Part shown: positions 32,624-43,893 of the stretch, one piece after another | Layout of the letters: each line of letters starts with the position of its first letter | Position numbering within the stretch: position 1 is the first letter of the stretch | From: Microbotryum silenes-acaulis | Taxonomy: Eukaryota; Basidiomycota; Microbotryomycetes; Microbotryales; Microbotryaceae | Direction: 5' to 3' | Assembly (NCBI GenBank): GCA_003665825.1 | Contig: QPFY01000002.1 | Span: 124,001-188,000, forward strand | Length of the DNA stretch: 64,000 nucleotides | The notes under the pieces: model-generated | Seen by the model: the letters and a program-made list of their open reading frames with translations, nothing else | What the model was told of the DNA's origin: nothing | Databases searched by the model: none | Made by a program: the position numbers and the translations under genes

Positions 32624-35600
32624 TCAGTGAGAGTGCGAGGTTACTTCAAATAGCTGGCGATACATGTCCTCCTCACCTCTGCTGGTCGCGGCCTTCATAT
32701 CGACGCCGGCACGATTCCCGATGTCGATCTCTGCTTCTGATTCGTCTGCTTCTGATTCGCCGGAACTATCATCCTCGTCATCTTCTTCTGACAGACTACC
32801 GTGGAGATCATCAATGGCGAGATTTTCGTTGATCGCACAATTGACCACCATCTCGATTGTCGAATCCCGAACCTTGCTGCGCGGAATGTCGTCATGAAGC
32901 GCCCCCTTGAGATCCATAGCAGCTCGTGCCTGCTCCTCTGCATAGATGGTTGAGCGGTGTTAGCAAGCCATCCAATGGGTTCCGTCTGGCAAACAGGTTG
33001 AATACCGTACTCATCACAGTGTGATAGGGCCCATTGTTCACCAGGAGATCCACTGCCCATAGGTGGGAGCAGCGCTTGCCTGACTGGTCGAAATCTGCGC
33101 AGTTGCATTTCGGCAAGCGCATGTCCACTATTCTAGGCTCGGAACCATCTCTGCATTTTGCGTAGAGCCGCAGGAAATGACGTAAGTGCAGAGTTGAAGA
33201 CAAGTAGTGTTGAGCAAGTTGACCGAGATAAACTAACCCTGCTGAAACCACCCAAGCGTAGCTCTTCTTCGTCTGTTGAAAAACACCCAGAGCTTTCGCC
33301 AGAATTCGCCTGAGATCCGCATTCGGAGTTGCAATCGTTACATCTTTGAGAATGTCATAAATCAGTGCGCTATCAAGTAGTATATTGACTAGATTATCGA
33401 TCCTACAGACAGCGGGATGGTGCGGGCCTCAGCAAGTTTGTTTTACGTCATTTTTTACGTGACTCGAGCCAGCTTACCGTTTATTTGCTCAACCTTGGAG
33501 ATGCTCTTGCTGAATTCGTTTGAAAGCTCGTTCCGTGATGTTGTTTGTATTGATATCATCTCGAGCTACTCCCAATGGTAGACCATCGTCTACAAATGTT
33601 TCTGTGGTGAATGCGCAGTCCGGTCACTTGGCTGCCCTTGCATCCCAAATGCAAACTGGCTCTTGCTCTGGGACTGACCCATCCAAGCATCCACGAACCA
33701 ATTCTGCGTGAAATAGTCACGAACTTGTTGCTGCAACTTCTTGATCTTTGCCTTCCCAACATCCGTTGTTGACGTTTCATCGGATGAGTGCGACTTAAGG
33801 ATCCATGCATTGGTTCGGATTAGAAACGTCTGCGCTCTGGCGTCAAATTCCTGACGTCGTCGCACGTTTGCTTGCTCCTCCGTTTGGTGTGGACCCCTGA
33901 CGAACCGGAAGCGTTGGATGATTGAACGAAAATCACGCAAAATATGGACTAATATGGGCTTTGATACTGGGGACCTGTCGGTCTTGCTCGCATGGGTTGC
34001 ATCCGTTGACCACCGAGTGATTGCTTGAATCGCATGAAACTGACAAAGTCGAATTTGAAACTCGAGCCCATGCCGCGATGCCCCTGTTGCAGACACAGAC
34101 CCGCGAGGGGGGGATCGCAAAAAATGATAAATCAGATAAAATAGCCCCTAAGACCAATGATCACCGCCTAAGAGGAAAGCGCCTCACATTGTTTGAGGGC
34201 GCCCAGTTCGGTCCTGAACTTGTCGATCATCAAGTTGGGCGGTTTCCACTGGTGCTGTACAATATATTGAGCGTTCTCCAGCAGATTGGGCAGGTTACCA
34301 GGCGGTTCGCTGACGGAGCCCCGTTGAGCATCTACGCTTCGCGAAAGACATGTCAATGCGCTGTGTCAAGGCCGAAGTATCGACAAACTGACTGCCGAAC
34401 CTACCTCTGACAATAACGGCGGCCCGGTTTTCGACTAGGTCCTTCACAACGTCCAAATAATGCAGCAACGTCCCTTGCTTGACGTCGCTCGAGAGTAACA
34501 TAGGCCCTACAGAAAAGAGAATGTGCGAAAACTGATCAGCGCCGAAGGCTGAAGATGGTGAGACTCGCAAGAAGGCACGGGATTGGGCAGGGCCTCCTTC
34601 GCGACTAACCCAACGCCATCTGTTCGTTCGTACCCATCGTCGCAAGAATGGTAAGCGGGGCGCGGTTCTCATTCAGATACCGCCAAGACGAATCAATCCC
34701 AAGGAACCGCGAATCGTCTTCGGCAACGTTTCCCATGGTGGCAAAGGCGATCAGGATATCAATTGAATGCAAGGATGCGAGTACGCAAATGAGTGACTCG
34801 TTGTTCGTGGCGTTGAAAGGCTGAAAACTGCGGGACACACGCACGACGTGTAAGCCATGCATTAGCAGATGCAAGCGCGACAATGCGTCGGATGGAGAAG
34901 AAAACACACTAGGCCACTCCGCGAGTCATCGGTTCAGACGCATCGTCCAAGCAGAATTTTCGCAGTTGAGCTGTGCGTGATAGGGCGTATAATGGAGAGG
35001 AATGTGTGTACGCCTTCGCAGCCTTAGTCCGGAACATGCTCTTAAGTTGCTTGGCCCAAATGACCCGGTTAGGATGGAGAGTGACTCGGTGGATCTTCTC
35101 CCACTTCTTGCAATAGTTGGACATAACTTTCTCGCGTGAATGGACCGAGAACGCGAGTCAGCGGTGCGATCAACAGACAGATACAGGGTTCTGTTGGACA
35201 TATCATGACTGTGATTCACCTTGGAAAGCACTGCTTCGGGTGCTGCCACACTGTTGCACTATCTGATGAGCGACAGTTCGCATAACCGCGGCCGGTTTCC
35301 TGACCGATTCTAGGGTCCGCCGGCCCTCATGGTTGCCAAGCGTGTAAATCAAGGCGATCGAGAGATTGCTGGCTGGGACCACAATCTTACAAAAGCAGAG
35401 TGCAGGTAACGAAACGGGTCTCAGCGCATGCGCAAAAGCCACGAACCCAAACACAGCAAAGAAAGGATCTCTGAGGCTGAAATTTCGGCTAACTCACCTT
35501 CAATTGTGAAGAGCATTCGCGCACGACATCTTTGTCCTTCGGTCGCACATTGCTATATCTTCCCATCATCTCCTGTGTAGCGCATGCAGGCGCCCGAGCA

Positions 35601-36484
35601 CTGGTGCGATATGCGAAGCACTTCTTTGAGTGATTCCTTCCAAGTGGATTGCAAATTGTGGCCGATCAGCGGGTGCCATTCGATCAATGTCAGGTGATCC
35701 GCCGGATGCTGATGGAAAGAGATCGATGGAGCACCGTGAGATGTTTCTACTACGGCGAGACAACGTTCGTATTTGCAGGCCGTCCATTCGTGCTCCTGTT
35801 CCGGTTGGTTTCGCCAATGAAGGATAGGAGGAGGATCGGTGAGGAAGAATTTTGTCAGTTTTGCTTCCTAATCAGCAACTTCAACTAGCCATCAATGACT
35901 GCTTATGCTTAGAACCAGTATCGACCTACTTCGGTGGCCATGTACAAAGGAAGCTTGAGTATTGGTATGGTGTCCTTGAGCGTCCATTCATCTGCTTTCC
36001 TTCGGTCGCCAAGAATCAACGGCCATTGGGCGTAGTCGGCTTTCTCTTCCGCCGACCAGAGGAGGTTCGACGACATGATCGCTTGACGTTTGGCTTGCAT
36101 TGTGTCATACTCCAGCTGTAGATGGTTGGGTGCACAATTTTCGAGGAGGTTGACGACTTGGCGCAGTCGATCCATGGCTTCTTCGCCGCCATCGGAGGAG
36201 CTGGCTTCGGAGTCGTCGACGGCGAGGTCTGAGTCGGCGTTCGAGTCGACATCGTCGGAGCAGCCCTCAGGAGTCATTGAGATTTGATTGGAGTGCGTCA
36301 CTGAGGGAGATTAGTCAATGATATCAGGTTTCCGTTGGCCCAAGTCTTTCTTCTGGGTAGACGTAGTCGAGGACATCTGGGAGGTGCCACGTGCAGGTGA
36401 GCGGGTCATGTCGATTGGTCGGGTCCCAATGCGGGGTCGGCCACCCTTATTCTGGAGCGTTGCATTCATCTGCTGACTGGACAT
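32624..36484 (-). CDS. MULE transposase with SWIM zinc finger
   Basis: The transposase of the surrounding Mutator-like element, in many exons. The likely start is Met at 36484 (MSSQQMNATLQNKGGRPRIG, with an AT-hook-like GGRPRIG). Next come an acidic exon (36301-35909), IALIYTLGNHEGRRTLESVR (about 35370), and the core with the first catalytic Asp in SRFLGIDSSWRYLNENRAPL (about 34700). The second Asp is in NLMIDKFRTELGALKQ (about 34210), followed by QIRLCQFHAIQAITRW (about 34040), NWFVDAWM and TNNITERAFKRI (about 33530). The SWIM finger KCNCADFDQSGKRCSHLWAV (CXCX8CXH pattern) lies at about 33050, and an acidic exon ends near 32650. Exon joins are only partly resolved. The Ulp1-like region at 30468-32523 follows on the same strand. 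Confidence 0.7.
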
Positions 36485-36824
36485 GACGTATGCGACACGG
36501 ATTTCGGAACCAAGGCGAGTATCGGTCGATGGCAACGGATGGCAGGAACTGGCGTGGCGCGGTGAACATGAGTCGAAAGTAGAAGTAGGCATTTGGCGCG
36601 ACGCGACGCGTCAAGCAGGCTACGTGCACCCAGACAAAATTGAGCAAGGTCGCTGGCGGCGATGCGCGGCTGTGCAGTGGATGCAGGGCCTACTTTGCTT
36701 GGGCAGTGACACGCATGATCGGATCACTTGACCCGTTGTAGTACCCAGTAAAAGAAAGAGTGAATATTTCGATGCCTGGGGGCCTTCGTCGAGCCCGTGG
36801 GGGGGGAGTACGGGGCTACTACGG

Positions 36825-37149
36825 GCACGATTTTCAACTACATGAGATCCGGGTGAGAGTGCGTCTTACCAAGGGTGGACGTACTTGGTGGTCATGTAAA
36901 AGGGCTCGTCAAGTTTCAGGGTAATACATGGCATACTACACGAGATACAGCGGATTGCCCCGCTACGTGGTAAATGCACCATCCTTAATTGGTAAACGCA
37001 CCTTTCTTCCGGGGCAAACGCACCAAACTTGCGCGAAGAATGCACCATTTGTAAGTGAACTTTGCACCTTACTACTGGGTAGATGGGTCAAGCTTCGGGG
37101 GTAAACGCGCGCGCGTAATTGGTAAATGCACCATTTACTCGCGGCATTA
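36825..37149 (-). repeat. Right long TIR of the MULE
   Basis: The inverted partner of 29620-29944, with the same motif copies in opposite orientation. Its outer end CTCGCGGCATTA stands 48 bp from the left TIR of the next element at 37198. Confidence 0.85.
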
Positions 37150-37497
37150 TGTATGGATGCTAAGGGAAACCGCCGAGCCATCTTGTTGGGAAGAAGGCAT
37201 CAGCAACTGTACCACGCGCGCTTCAGAACAATTCAGAGCAATTCAGAGCCGATCTAGAACAATCCGGGCGTAAAGCGCGTAAAGCGCATTCAGCCCTGCG
37301 CTGCTAGATTGCTCTAGATTTTGTCTGGAAATTCAGGCATTCAGTGCGCTTCCAGAGCTTCCAGAGCATTTCCAGTGCATTTCCAGTGCCATTTCAGAAC
37401 AATTATGACATATTCAGGTAGGGTTATGTGCAATGGTATGATCTCATTGCATTTACAGACAAACCTTCTAGACTCTACGTTCTTCTAAGAGCACAAA

Positions 37498-39477
37498 TTA
37501 GGCATCAAACCCGAACAAAGCCGCTTCAGCGGCGGCCTCGGCCGCCCCAGCAGCACCAGTCCCGACCTCCGTCAATCGACGAAGCTTCTTGTGCCCAACC
37601 CAAGCCGCGAGGCTAGTCCACACACGTTGCGATGACACATCTGTAATCGAGGTATTAGAACCATCATAGAAGCGATCCATGATCTTGAAGACAACTGGTC
37701 CGTAGACCTCCGCAGAGAACTTGTTCGTCTTGTAAAGCAACTTGCCCAGCACGCACCGCATCTGGAGTCAGCACAAAGTTGCATGGAATGTCAGAGAACC
37801 TCCCATGCGTGAGTGAACAGATAATGCAGCAGGCTCAGCCAGAAGGTACTAAAGGTATGAGCAATCAGCCCGAATGCCAACCCGTGGTGCTCTGCCGTGT
37901 TTTGGTAGTACGCAGGCCATTCCAAAGAGGCAAGCGCTGTGGTGCGAAGTCGATAGATGATCTGCGCGACAATATCATGAATAGCCGGGTTGGAGAGGTC
38001 TTGGGGCTTTTCAGGTTGTTGACCTGGCGACAGCGGCTGCCAAGTCAAGTGCTGCGATCAGCTCAGAACCCGGATCGGGCTGCAGTGCACATCATCTCCA
38101 CTTACCAATTGCTTTCCACAGCGCAATTCAGGGAACCCTGTACTGTCCGTACCAGCAGGCTCAAGCAGCCATTGTGCTGTAGTCTGAACCAGTGGCCCCT
38201 TCGCTTTCTGGTCGATTCCGTAATCGAGCAGGAATGTTGACTCGGACACCACCTTCCACATGGCTGTCAAGACGTTCTGATTGCGCTCGCAGACCTATGC
38301 AATCCAGACGCTATCAGTCAGGTAATTCTGAATCTCCGGACAAACATGTGACTTACCCTGGCGACGATGACATCATTGACGGTGAAGGACGCGATCGGAA
38401 GCTTTGCAGCGATTTGTTCTAACTGTTGACGGACTTCAATGGATGTGATCCACAGTCCAGATCGACGGCGGACGTTTTGGGCGAACAGGTGTTTGTACCA
38501 TATACCAGCCACCTTGTCCTCACCGGGCGTCATGTCGTCCAACGCGCGGGTTCGGCGGCTGCGTGGCGCACGACCCAAGGGCGGAGCGAGGAAAGGTTTG
38601 CCGCCAGAAGCGAAGGGATTACCGCCGCCCAATGAAGGGGCCGGGTTGGTCGCAACGGTGGATGTGCTTGCAACGCTCAGTGGGCTCACTTGAGGGCCGT
38701 GAACGTGATACCGCGACCCAATCGACGGTGGCGTCGACTTCGCGATGGCGCCCGTGGGTTGAGATGGGAAAGGTGAGGGATGAATCGCAAACGCGCTGTC
38801 CTCCTCACCAAGAACAGTGTGCACTTCGGGTTTCCTTGAGATGGAGTGGCCTTGTGCGGGAGTGGACGCGGCGGGGACTTGCATCTGTTAACAACCGTGT
38901 CAGTCAAGAGAGTCCAAAGCCGCTCAGGGGCACGGTCATCTAACCTGTCGAGTGTTGTCCTCTTGGAATTATACACAATTTGGATTGACATATCGAGCAG
39001 AGGCTAGCATTTAGCATTGGATTAGTACACGACTGTAATCGATTGTCGTTGTGGATGTGCGCACTCACCTTCGGCACCAAACTCGAGGGCACCGTCGTCG
39101 CCGTCGTCGTCGCCGTCGAAGTCATCGCGAACAGCAGCGTCTTCGTCTGACAGTAGGAGATGATCGATGTCGACGTCTTTGTTGAAGACATGACTAACAG
39201 CAGCCTCTTCGTCTGACATTAAGAGAGGATCGATTCTGATGTCTTCGTCGGACAGGTCGTCCCGTTGAAGCCGTCTGCCGATGAATACAACTCCTGAAAT
39301 CGCTGCAGGCGATTCCACCCGATCAGGCTCGACGGCGGCGGCAGTAGTAGTGATCGAGGCGGTAAGGTCGGAACTGCAGAACATGTCACGAGACCAGGAT
39401 GCCACCAGCCAGTGTGAGAAGTAATCAGACTGTCTCGCTGTAGCTGTAACTGTTGAGTTGACACGTGAGGAGTACAC
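37498..39477 (-). CDS. Transposon accessory protein, unrecognised family (copy 2)
   Basis: Homologue of the gene at 14749-16914. The first exon (39477 to about 39067) carries an acidic tract (SDEDIRIDPLLMSDEEA, DGDDDGDDGALEFGAEG). An exon from 38884 is Ser/Pro-rich and reaches DKVAGIWYKHLFAQNVRRRS, GLWITSIEVRQQLEQIAAKL and VNDVIVAR. It continues with VCERNQNVLTAMWKVV (about 38270), GFPELRCGKQL, KPQDLSNPAIHDIVAQIIYR (about 38000), HHGLAFGLIAHTFSTF, and RCVLGKLLYKTNKFSAEVYG then SSQRVWTSLAAW (about 37650). It ends ALFGFDA at 37498. The blocks match copy 1 one by one, including intron positions after the VIVAR/MVAK block and before the GLxxH block. No premature stop was noticed inside the blocks. 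The function is unknown. Confidence 0.6.
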
Positions 39478-39535
39478 TCTGTAGGCTACATGAGCGCGAG
39501 CGCGCGCGGGCTTTCTCTTAGCTTCCTTCTGCTTC

Positions 39536-39714
39536 GAGCGTTCTAACGTATTGAACCACCTCGAATCAGGTCAGTAGTATTCACGGTATCATATTGCAAT
39601 AGTTAACTGAGCGTTCTAACGTATTGAACCACCTCGAATCAGGTCAGTAGTATTCACGGTATCATATTGCAATAGTTAACTGAGCGTTCTAACGTATTGA
39701 ACCACCTCGAATCA
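39536..39714 (+). repeat. 73-bp tandem repeat, about 2.5 copies
   Basis: The unit beginning GAGCGTTCTAACGTATTGAA occurs at 39536, 39609 and 39682; the third copy stops after TCGAATCAG. The copies look identical, so the duplication is recent. It lies just upstream of the accessory gene, where the large Plavaka element has its divergent promoter. Confidence 0.9.
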
Positions 39715-39881
39715 GACGCCGAGATTCAAGAGTAACCAACTTTGCGATACGCCGGTTCTTCGACAACGGATGAGCGCCTGAGTTAGCCGAGGCAGGGCGA
39801 GCGCGTTTACGTTCGGGCCTATTTGAGATCATTTATCAAAAGTGGCAGGCCTATTGGCACAGATGGTATAGGAACGACTTA

Positions 39882-41176
39882 CTAGGTGCTCATTTGTGCC
39901 GCCTCATTGGCGACTGCAACCTCCACTTGAGCATCCTCCGCACCACCCTGCATGGTGGCATGATCACGGTGACCTGTTGGAATGTGGATGGGCGATAACA
40001 AAAATCGAGGAGAGCGTCGAGTAGGGGACGCTGGCGTGAAGGTGGCGAAAAGCAGTGAAGGGCAGGAGGGAAAGGCGCCTGAACTCGACTTGGCAGGACC
40101 AGATATGGGCGTATGCATGGAAGACGGTCGTGGCGAACTCCAGTCGCTTGAAAAGCTTTGGCAGGAGCTGCCTCTGGTGACAAATGATAGGAAAGTAGGC
40201 GTATTTGGTCTGTGCCAACGAGACTGAGGAGGAAGGGACGCGTCGTGATCGAAGCATACCTTTTCAATGTGGTGTTTGAAGTTACAAGCAATGTCGTATA
40301 AGACTCCCATCTTGGCGTTTTCAGGAAGGCGCTCTGAGATGTGCTTGAGGATGGCAAGCGCATAGTACAATCTGAGTGGTCGGAGGGGAATATGCGCATT
40401 AGTACTGGGAGAGGAAAGCGGAAGCGACTAAGTCCCGCCAGACAGCTCTGCGCTCACTTTTCACCAGACCTCTCAAGATTGACCATTTTCAGGTTTACAT
40501 CATGACGGCATACGCAGGCAACGAGTCCGGTGTCGACTACTCGTGACGAGGTTGAGCCAGCTCCGTCGTCGGCACCCTTCCACGACTCTGTGCACGCCTA
40601 CGAGGGTGGGTGGGTGTAGAGGTAAGCAATCCCATTAAAGCAAATGCAAAGAGCGGTATTGCGGCATTACTCACCTTTTTGGTCGGCCGCACCGAAGCTT
40701 CAACCTCGGCCTTCATCGCCTGAACCTCTTCCTCACCCAAGAAAATGTCCGGAACGATTTGGTCGTGCTTCGAGTTTTTCTCACGCGTTTGCTGAAAGTT
40801 GCCGTCGTATGCAAGCACGCAATCCAATGTGACGTCGTGACAAGGTTGATTAAGTCACGTTGGCCCGAAGCACGCGGGACACTTGTTGGAACGAATCGAC
40901 GGTGCCTACGAGAAGGTCCCCGCTGTCCTTCTCGCATGTTTCGAGAGCGCGGTACTCGTCGATCGCGTTGCTTCGGAAGGTCTTTGTCCTGCATGCGCGG
41001 AAGGCAGGCTTTCTGAAACGATGGCGGCGTCCAAACTCACCCAAGGATGTCCCGTATAGTGACCCCGACCCCACCCACAACGGGAGTAATACTCTTTGAG
41101 GCCGTCCGCATAGCCGGTGAGTGCATGCAGGCCCTGCCCTGCCCCAGCCGCGTCCTCGCGCGTCACAGGCTCTCAC
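39882..41176 (-). pseudogene. KDZ-type transposase remnant
   Basis: Blocks of the KDZ (Kyakuja-Dileera-Zisupton) transposase family are spread over frames. LDCVLAYDGNFQQTREKNSK and DIFLGEEEVQAMKAEVEA lie at about 40830-40690, YYALAILKHISERLPENAKM then GVLYDIACNFKHHIEKV at about 40370-40280, and FATTVFHAYAHIWSCQVEF at about 40160. The order fits the family core, with the Asp of the D-G-N-F block. Downstream parts (the DGEGxER block) and clean N-terminal parts are missing, and some frame changes may be introns. The TIRs were not found. It is probably a dead fragment lying against the lipase gene. Confidence 0.6.
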
Positions 41177-41582
41177 GGCTGCGAGTTTGCTTGCATCGCA
41201 GCTAGTGCCGAGTCAACTACTGGGCATCCACTTCCCTGTCTAAGTTCAATTGAGATAGGTATCCATTTGACTCCAAGTCGTTATGAAGAGCCTCACCTCG
41301 AATGAGGAGACTCTTCGGCCGCAACTCACCCCCGGGCACTCCGACGAGGGAGTTGAAGCTAGGCTGCTGCGCAGGCGAGACAGGACCTGTGCAGAGGGAC
41401 ATGTTGAACAGCCTCGAGAAGATGCTATCGCTGATTTTATTCTCATTTTCATGATAACCAAGCGCTGGCAAATCTTACAAAAGCAGAATCCGTTCGAGAC
41501 CGGATCCGTAAGAATACATCTAGGGGGCTTCCACAAATGCTTCGGGTCCGATGATACAACAGGCCGATGCTCTATTCCCCCG
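41177..41582. other. Short spacer, lipase 3' flank and possible KDZ N-terminal remnant
   Basis: A minus-strand frame at 41471-41217 (FNMSLCTGPVSPAQQPSFNS) might be a KDZ N-terminal exon, but the match is weak. It overlaps the 3' flank of the lipase gene ending at 41583. Confidence 0.3.
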
Positions 41583-43893
41583 TCAGAGCACAAAGTTCTT
41601 TGCCCACGAATCGATAATCTTCGTTCCGGGCTTGTGCTGCGCGAACCTGAGATCTCGGGCGATGATCGCGCCGTGGCTGTTGCGACTCTCGGGGAGGAAG
41701 ACGAGGTGCTTCTTCAGTTGCGGGAGCGCATTGAGGTGCTTGAGCATATCGAGTTGCCTGGCCGTGAGGATCGGGTCCGTCGTAACGCGTTCTTGAGCGG
41801 AGGAGGCAGTTGTGGGTGGGGACATTGCGCGAACAAACGGTGGGGTGCCAACACCATCGTAGGATCTGAGGGACTTGAAAGTGGCAGGAAAGCCCATTTG
41901 GTCATCATTGTCGGACTCATACGCCGCCGACGCCGACGCCACCGCCTTGCCCGCATGCCCATTGCTACCTTCCGAGAGCCGACCAGAGAGATCTTCTCGC
42001 AGTCCGGCCGCATACTCGGGATTGTCCGCTCTGACGCTCTCGGCCACTTCGGCCAAGCCAACGCCCACCCGCGCCAGCATGCCTTCTCGTCCACCTCCCA
42101 TCTCTTTGCGCTCGCTGAGGATCCGTCGCCGTGATTGGCCAGACGCCAGCACGAACCGACCAAGGAGGAAAAGCACGGTGGCAGGGAGCGTTATTGGGAT
42201 GAAGACGATGAGGATGAGAGACACCGGCCGAGAGAAGGGATAAGTCGTGGGTCTAAGGAGCAAGGGCAAGCGGAAACGAAAGCGTCGCTTGCGTTTCGAC
42301 TCCACCGGAGGTTGTACAGGTGCATCGATGGGTCGGTAAGAAACGATGATGGCAGCATCATTTTCCAGCTCTATTTCGAGTCCTCCATCACGAATGTCGA
42401 TTTGGGCATCGTCATCGTCGTCTCGCTCTTGGGCAACCTTTTGGGCCTTGGCACGCGCCAATGAGAACGGGTCGTGCGTCTCCATGGCCCCGGTTGGGTA
42501 CGGCACAGTGCGATCATTGACGGTATTCTGTGGGATTAATGTCCAGAGCCATGAGCTGCAGCCGTAACGATGAAAACTCGATCAAAGTTGCTTACAGCAT
42601 AAAGATCGCACCGCTCGAATTTGCTCAATGCTTTGTAAAAGCTGTAGCGCGGGTCCGCCTACCGAGGGTTTTGGGGACCAATCAGACTCGCATAGCGGAA
42701 TGGGTCGCCGCACTGTCTACTAACCATGACCGAGAGCAAAGGCTCCGCCTTTTCTTTCGTTTTGAAGAGTCGGAGAGAACTCGATTTGCGTTTCGTCGCA
42801 TCTTGCTGATTGCCTTCAACGAGCGAGGAGGGCAAGTAGCGATCGGTGAGGTAGAGCTGAGCGCCGGAGCGTGAAAGGAGACGAGCGCCTAGGAACCGGA
42901 ACACGTTCGACCAGACAGACTCGTATTGAGGGCTGTGAGAAAGCAATGCTTGTATTTAGCCACTTGAGCACCTTGGACCCCTCACCGACAGATATGCTGG
43001 CCTACATGCCGATCCAGGGGGAAGCGAACGCCGTAAAGTTAACGGGTTTGACATCGTCAAAGAAGGACGGCGAGCGACTCTCGAGCAGGCCAAGTACGTA
43101 TCGAGCCACAAGTCCACCGAGGGAGTATCTGAGGGTCAGAGCATTCGAGAACCAATTTAATGGTCTTAGGTGGACAGATGATGACCCAAAATTGACGAGA
43201 CTTTAACTGACCCTACAATCGAAAACCGTTTGACCTGTCCTCCGTCTTGAGCGATCCTTTCGCATTCTTTTTGAGTCAGACCCCAAAGTAAATGTGTCAG
43301 AATACTGGAGCTCCTGATAATATTCGGAGCGAGAATGCTGCACACCTTGATCAATCTCCCGGACGACGCGCTCGGCGCAAATGTCGATGCCGTCGTAAGT
43401 GTTTGTCCACTCGTTAAGTTTGGCGGGCTGCATTTGTGGCAGCGAGGAGAGACACCGTCAGCGGGATCGATCATGGCAATGAAGGCGGTCTTGAGGAATA
43501 TTCGACTCACGAGCACGACCAACTTGACCTCGTCGGACTGCTGCGTAGATGAGGTCGACTCGAACGACTTGGAGGAAGACCGAGCCGAAGTTGACCCGAC
43601 GGCGCTTTCGAGCGCCTTGACGTGTTCCGACGCCGAGCGGCAAATGTAAGCGATGTGGGAGGTCTGTCCCCAGAGTCTGTGCAGTCCAGCAGAAATAATT
43701 TAAGTGATGTGGTCCCAATAATGTTCGGACCCTGTCGTATCAGGGCTCGATCGAGTCGAGTGCTGTTGTCGTCGTCAGCGCTGGCCGAAAGGTGGTCGTC
43801 GTCCGATTCGACTCGCGATCGGGAGACGGGATCACTGGAGCAGAAGAAGGAGACTGACCCATGACAGACGACGAGTAGGTGGGCGGTGTACAT
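41583..43893 (-). CDS. DUF676 lipase/serine esterase (ROG1-like), 8 exons
   Basis: A putative membrane lipid hydrolase of the alpha/beta-hydrolase fold. The joined exons are 43893-43859, 43676-43511, 43427-43346, 43266-43212, 43128-43006, 42932-42725, 42658-42596 and 42527-41583, giving 558 residues with every junction in phase. HGLWG (residues 11-15) is the oxyanion motif and is split by intron 1. The nucleophile Ser115 sits in GYSLGGLVARYVLGL, split by intron 4. TYDGIDICAERV, FTAFASPWIG, LYLTDRYLP, DPRYSFYKALSKFERCDLYA and NDRTVPYPTG follow in family order. A hydrophobic span (about 345-368) could anchor it in a membrane, and NSHGAI near the C-terminus is conserved. The start is short (11 codons in exon 1) but is preceded by an in-frame stop. 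This is the only complete conserved host gene among the transposons. The yeast relatives are ROG1 and its paralogues. Confidence 0.85.

Larger units (their letters stand above)
29620..37149. mobile_element. Mutator-like element (MULE), 7,530 bp, with 325-bp TIRs
   Basis: Long inverted repeats at 29620-29944 and 36825-37149, starting TAATGCCGCGAGTAAATGG, differ at only scattered positions. Between them a minus-strand gene codes for a MULE transposase, a SWIM finger and an Ulp1-like protease region. Long TIRs are typical of Mutator elements. The 9 bases outside each end (AAAATGGGT and TGTATGGAT) are similar but not equal, so no convincing target duplication remains. Both ends are present, so the copy is structurally complete. 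Confidence 0.8.
37198..39881. mobile_element. Truncated Plavaka-related element (only one end found)
   Basis: The left end CATCAGCAACTGTACCACG matches the 19-bp TIR of the 9460 element at most positions. It is followed by its own subterminal repeats (TTCAGAACAATT, TTCCAGAGCATTTCCAGTGC and similar, 37225-37410). The accessory gene (37498-39477) ends near this TIR, as in the large element. In the large element the transposase would come next, on the other strand; here a tandem repeat and a KDZ remnant stand instead. No right TIR was found up to 46 kb. The right limit given is only the start of the KDZ remnant. Confidence 0.6.

Noticed and set aside
29611..37158. 9-bp target duplication of the MULE (AAAATGGGT and TGTATGGAT)
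   Set aside because: Only five of nine bases agree; that is not convincing.
39882..41176. KDZ core as the transposase of the truncated Plavaka-related element
   Set aside because: KDZ and Plavaka transposases are different families, and the strand and position do not match the intact element's layout.
43511..43893. Apparent loss of the HGLWG motif in the lipase gene (pseudogene idea)
   Set aside because: The motif appears when exon 1 (43893-43859) is spliced to 43676; all phases then agree.
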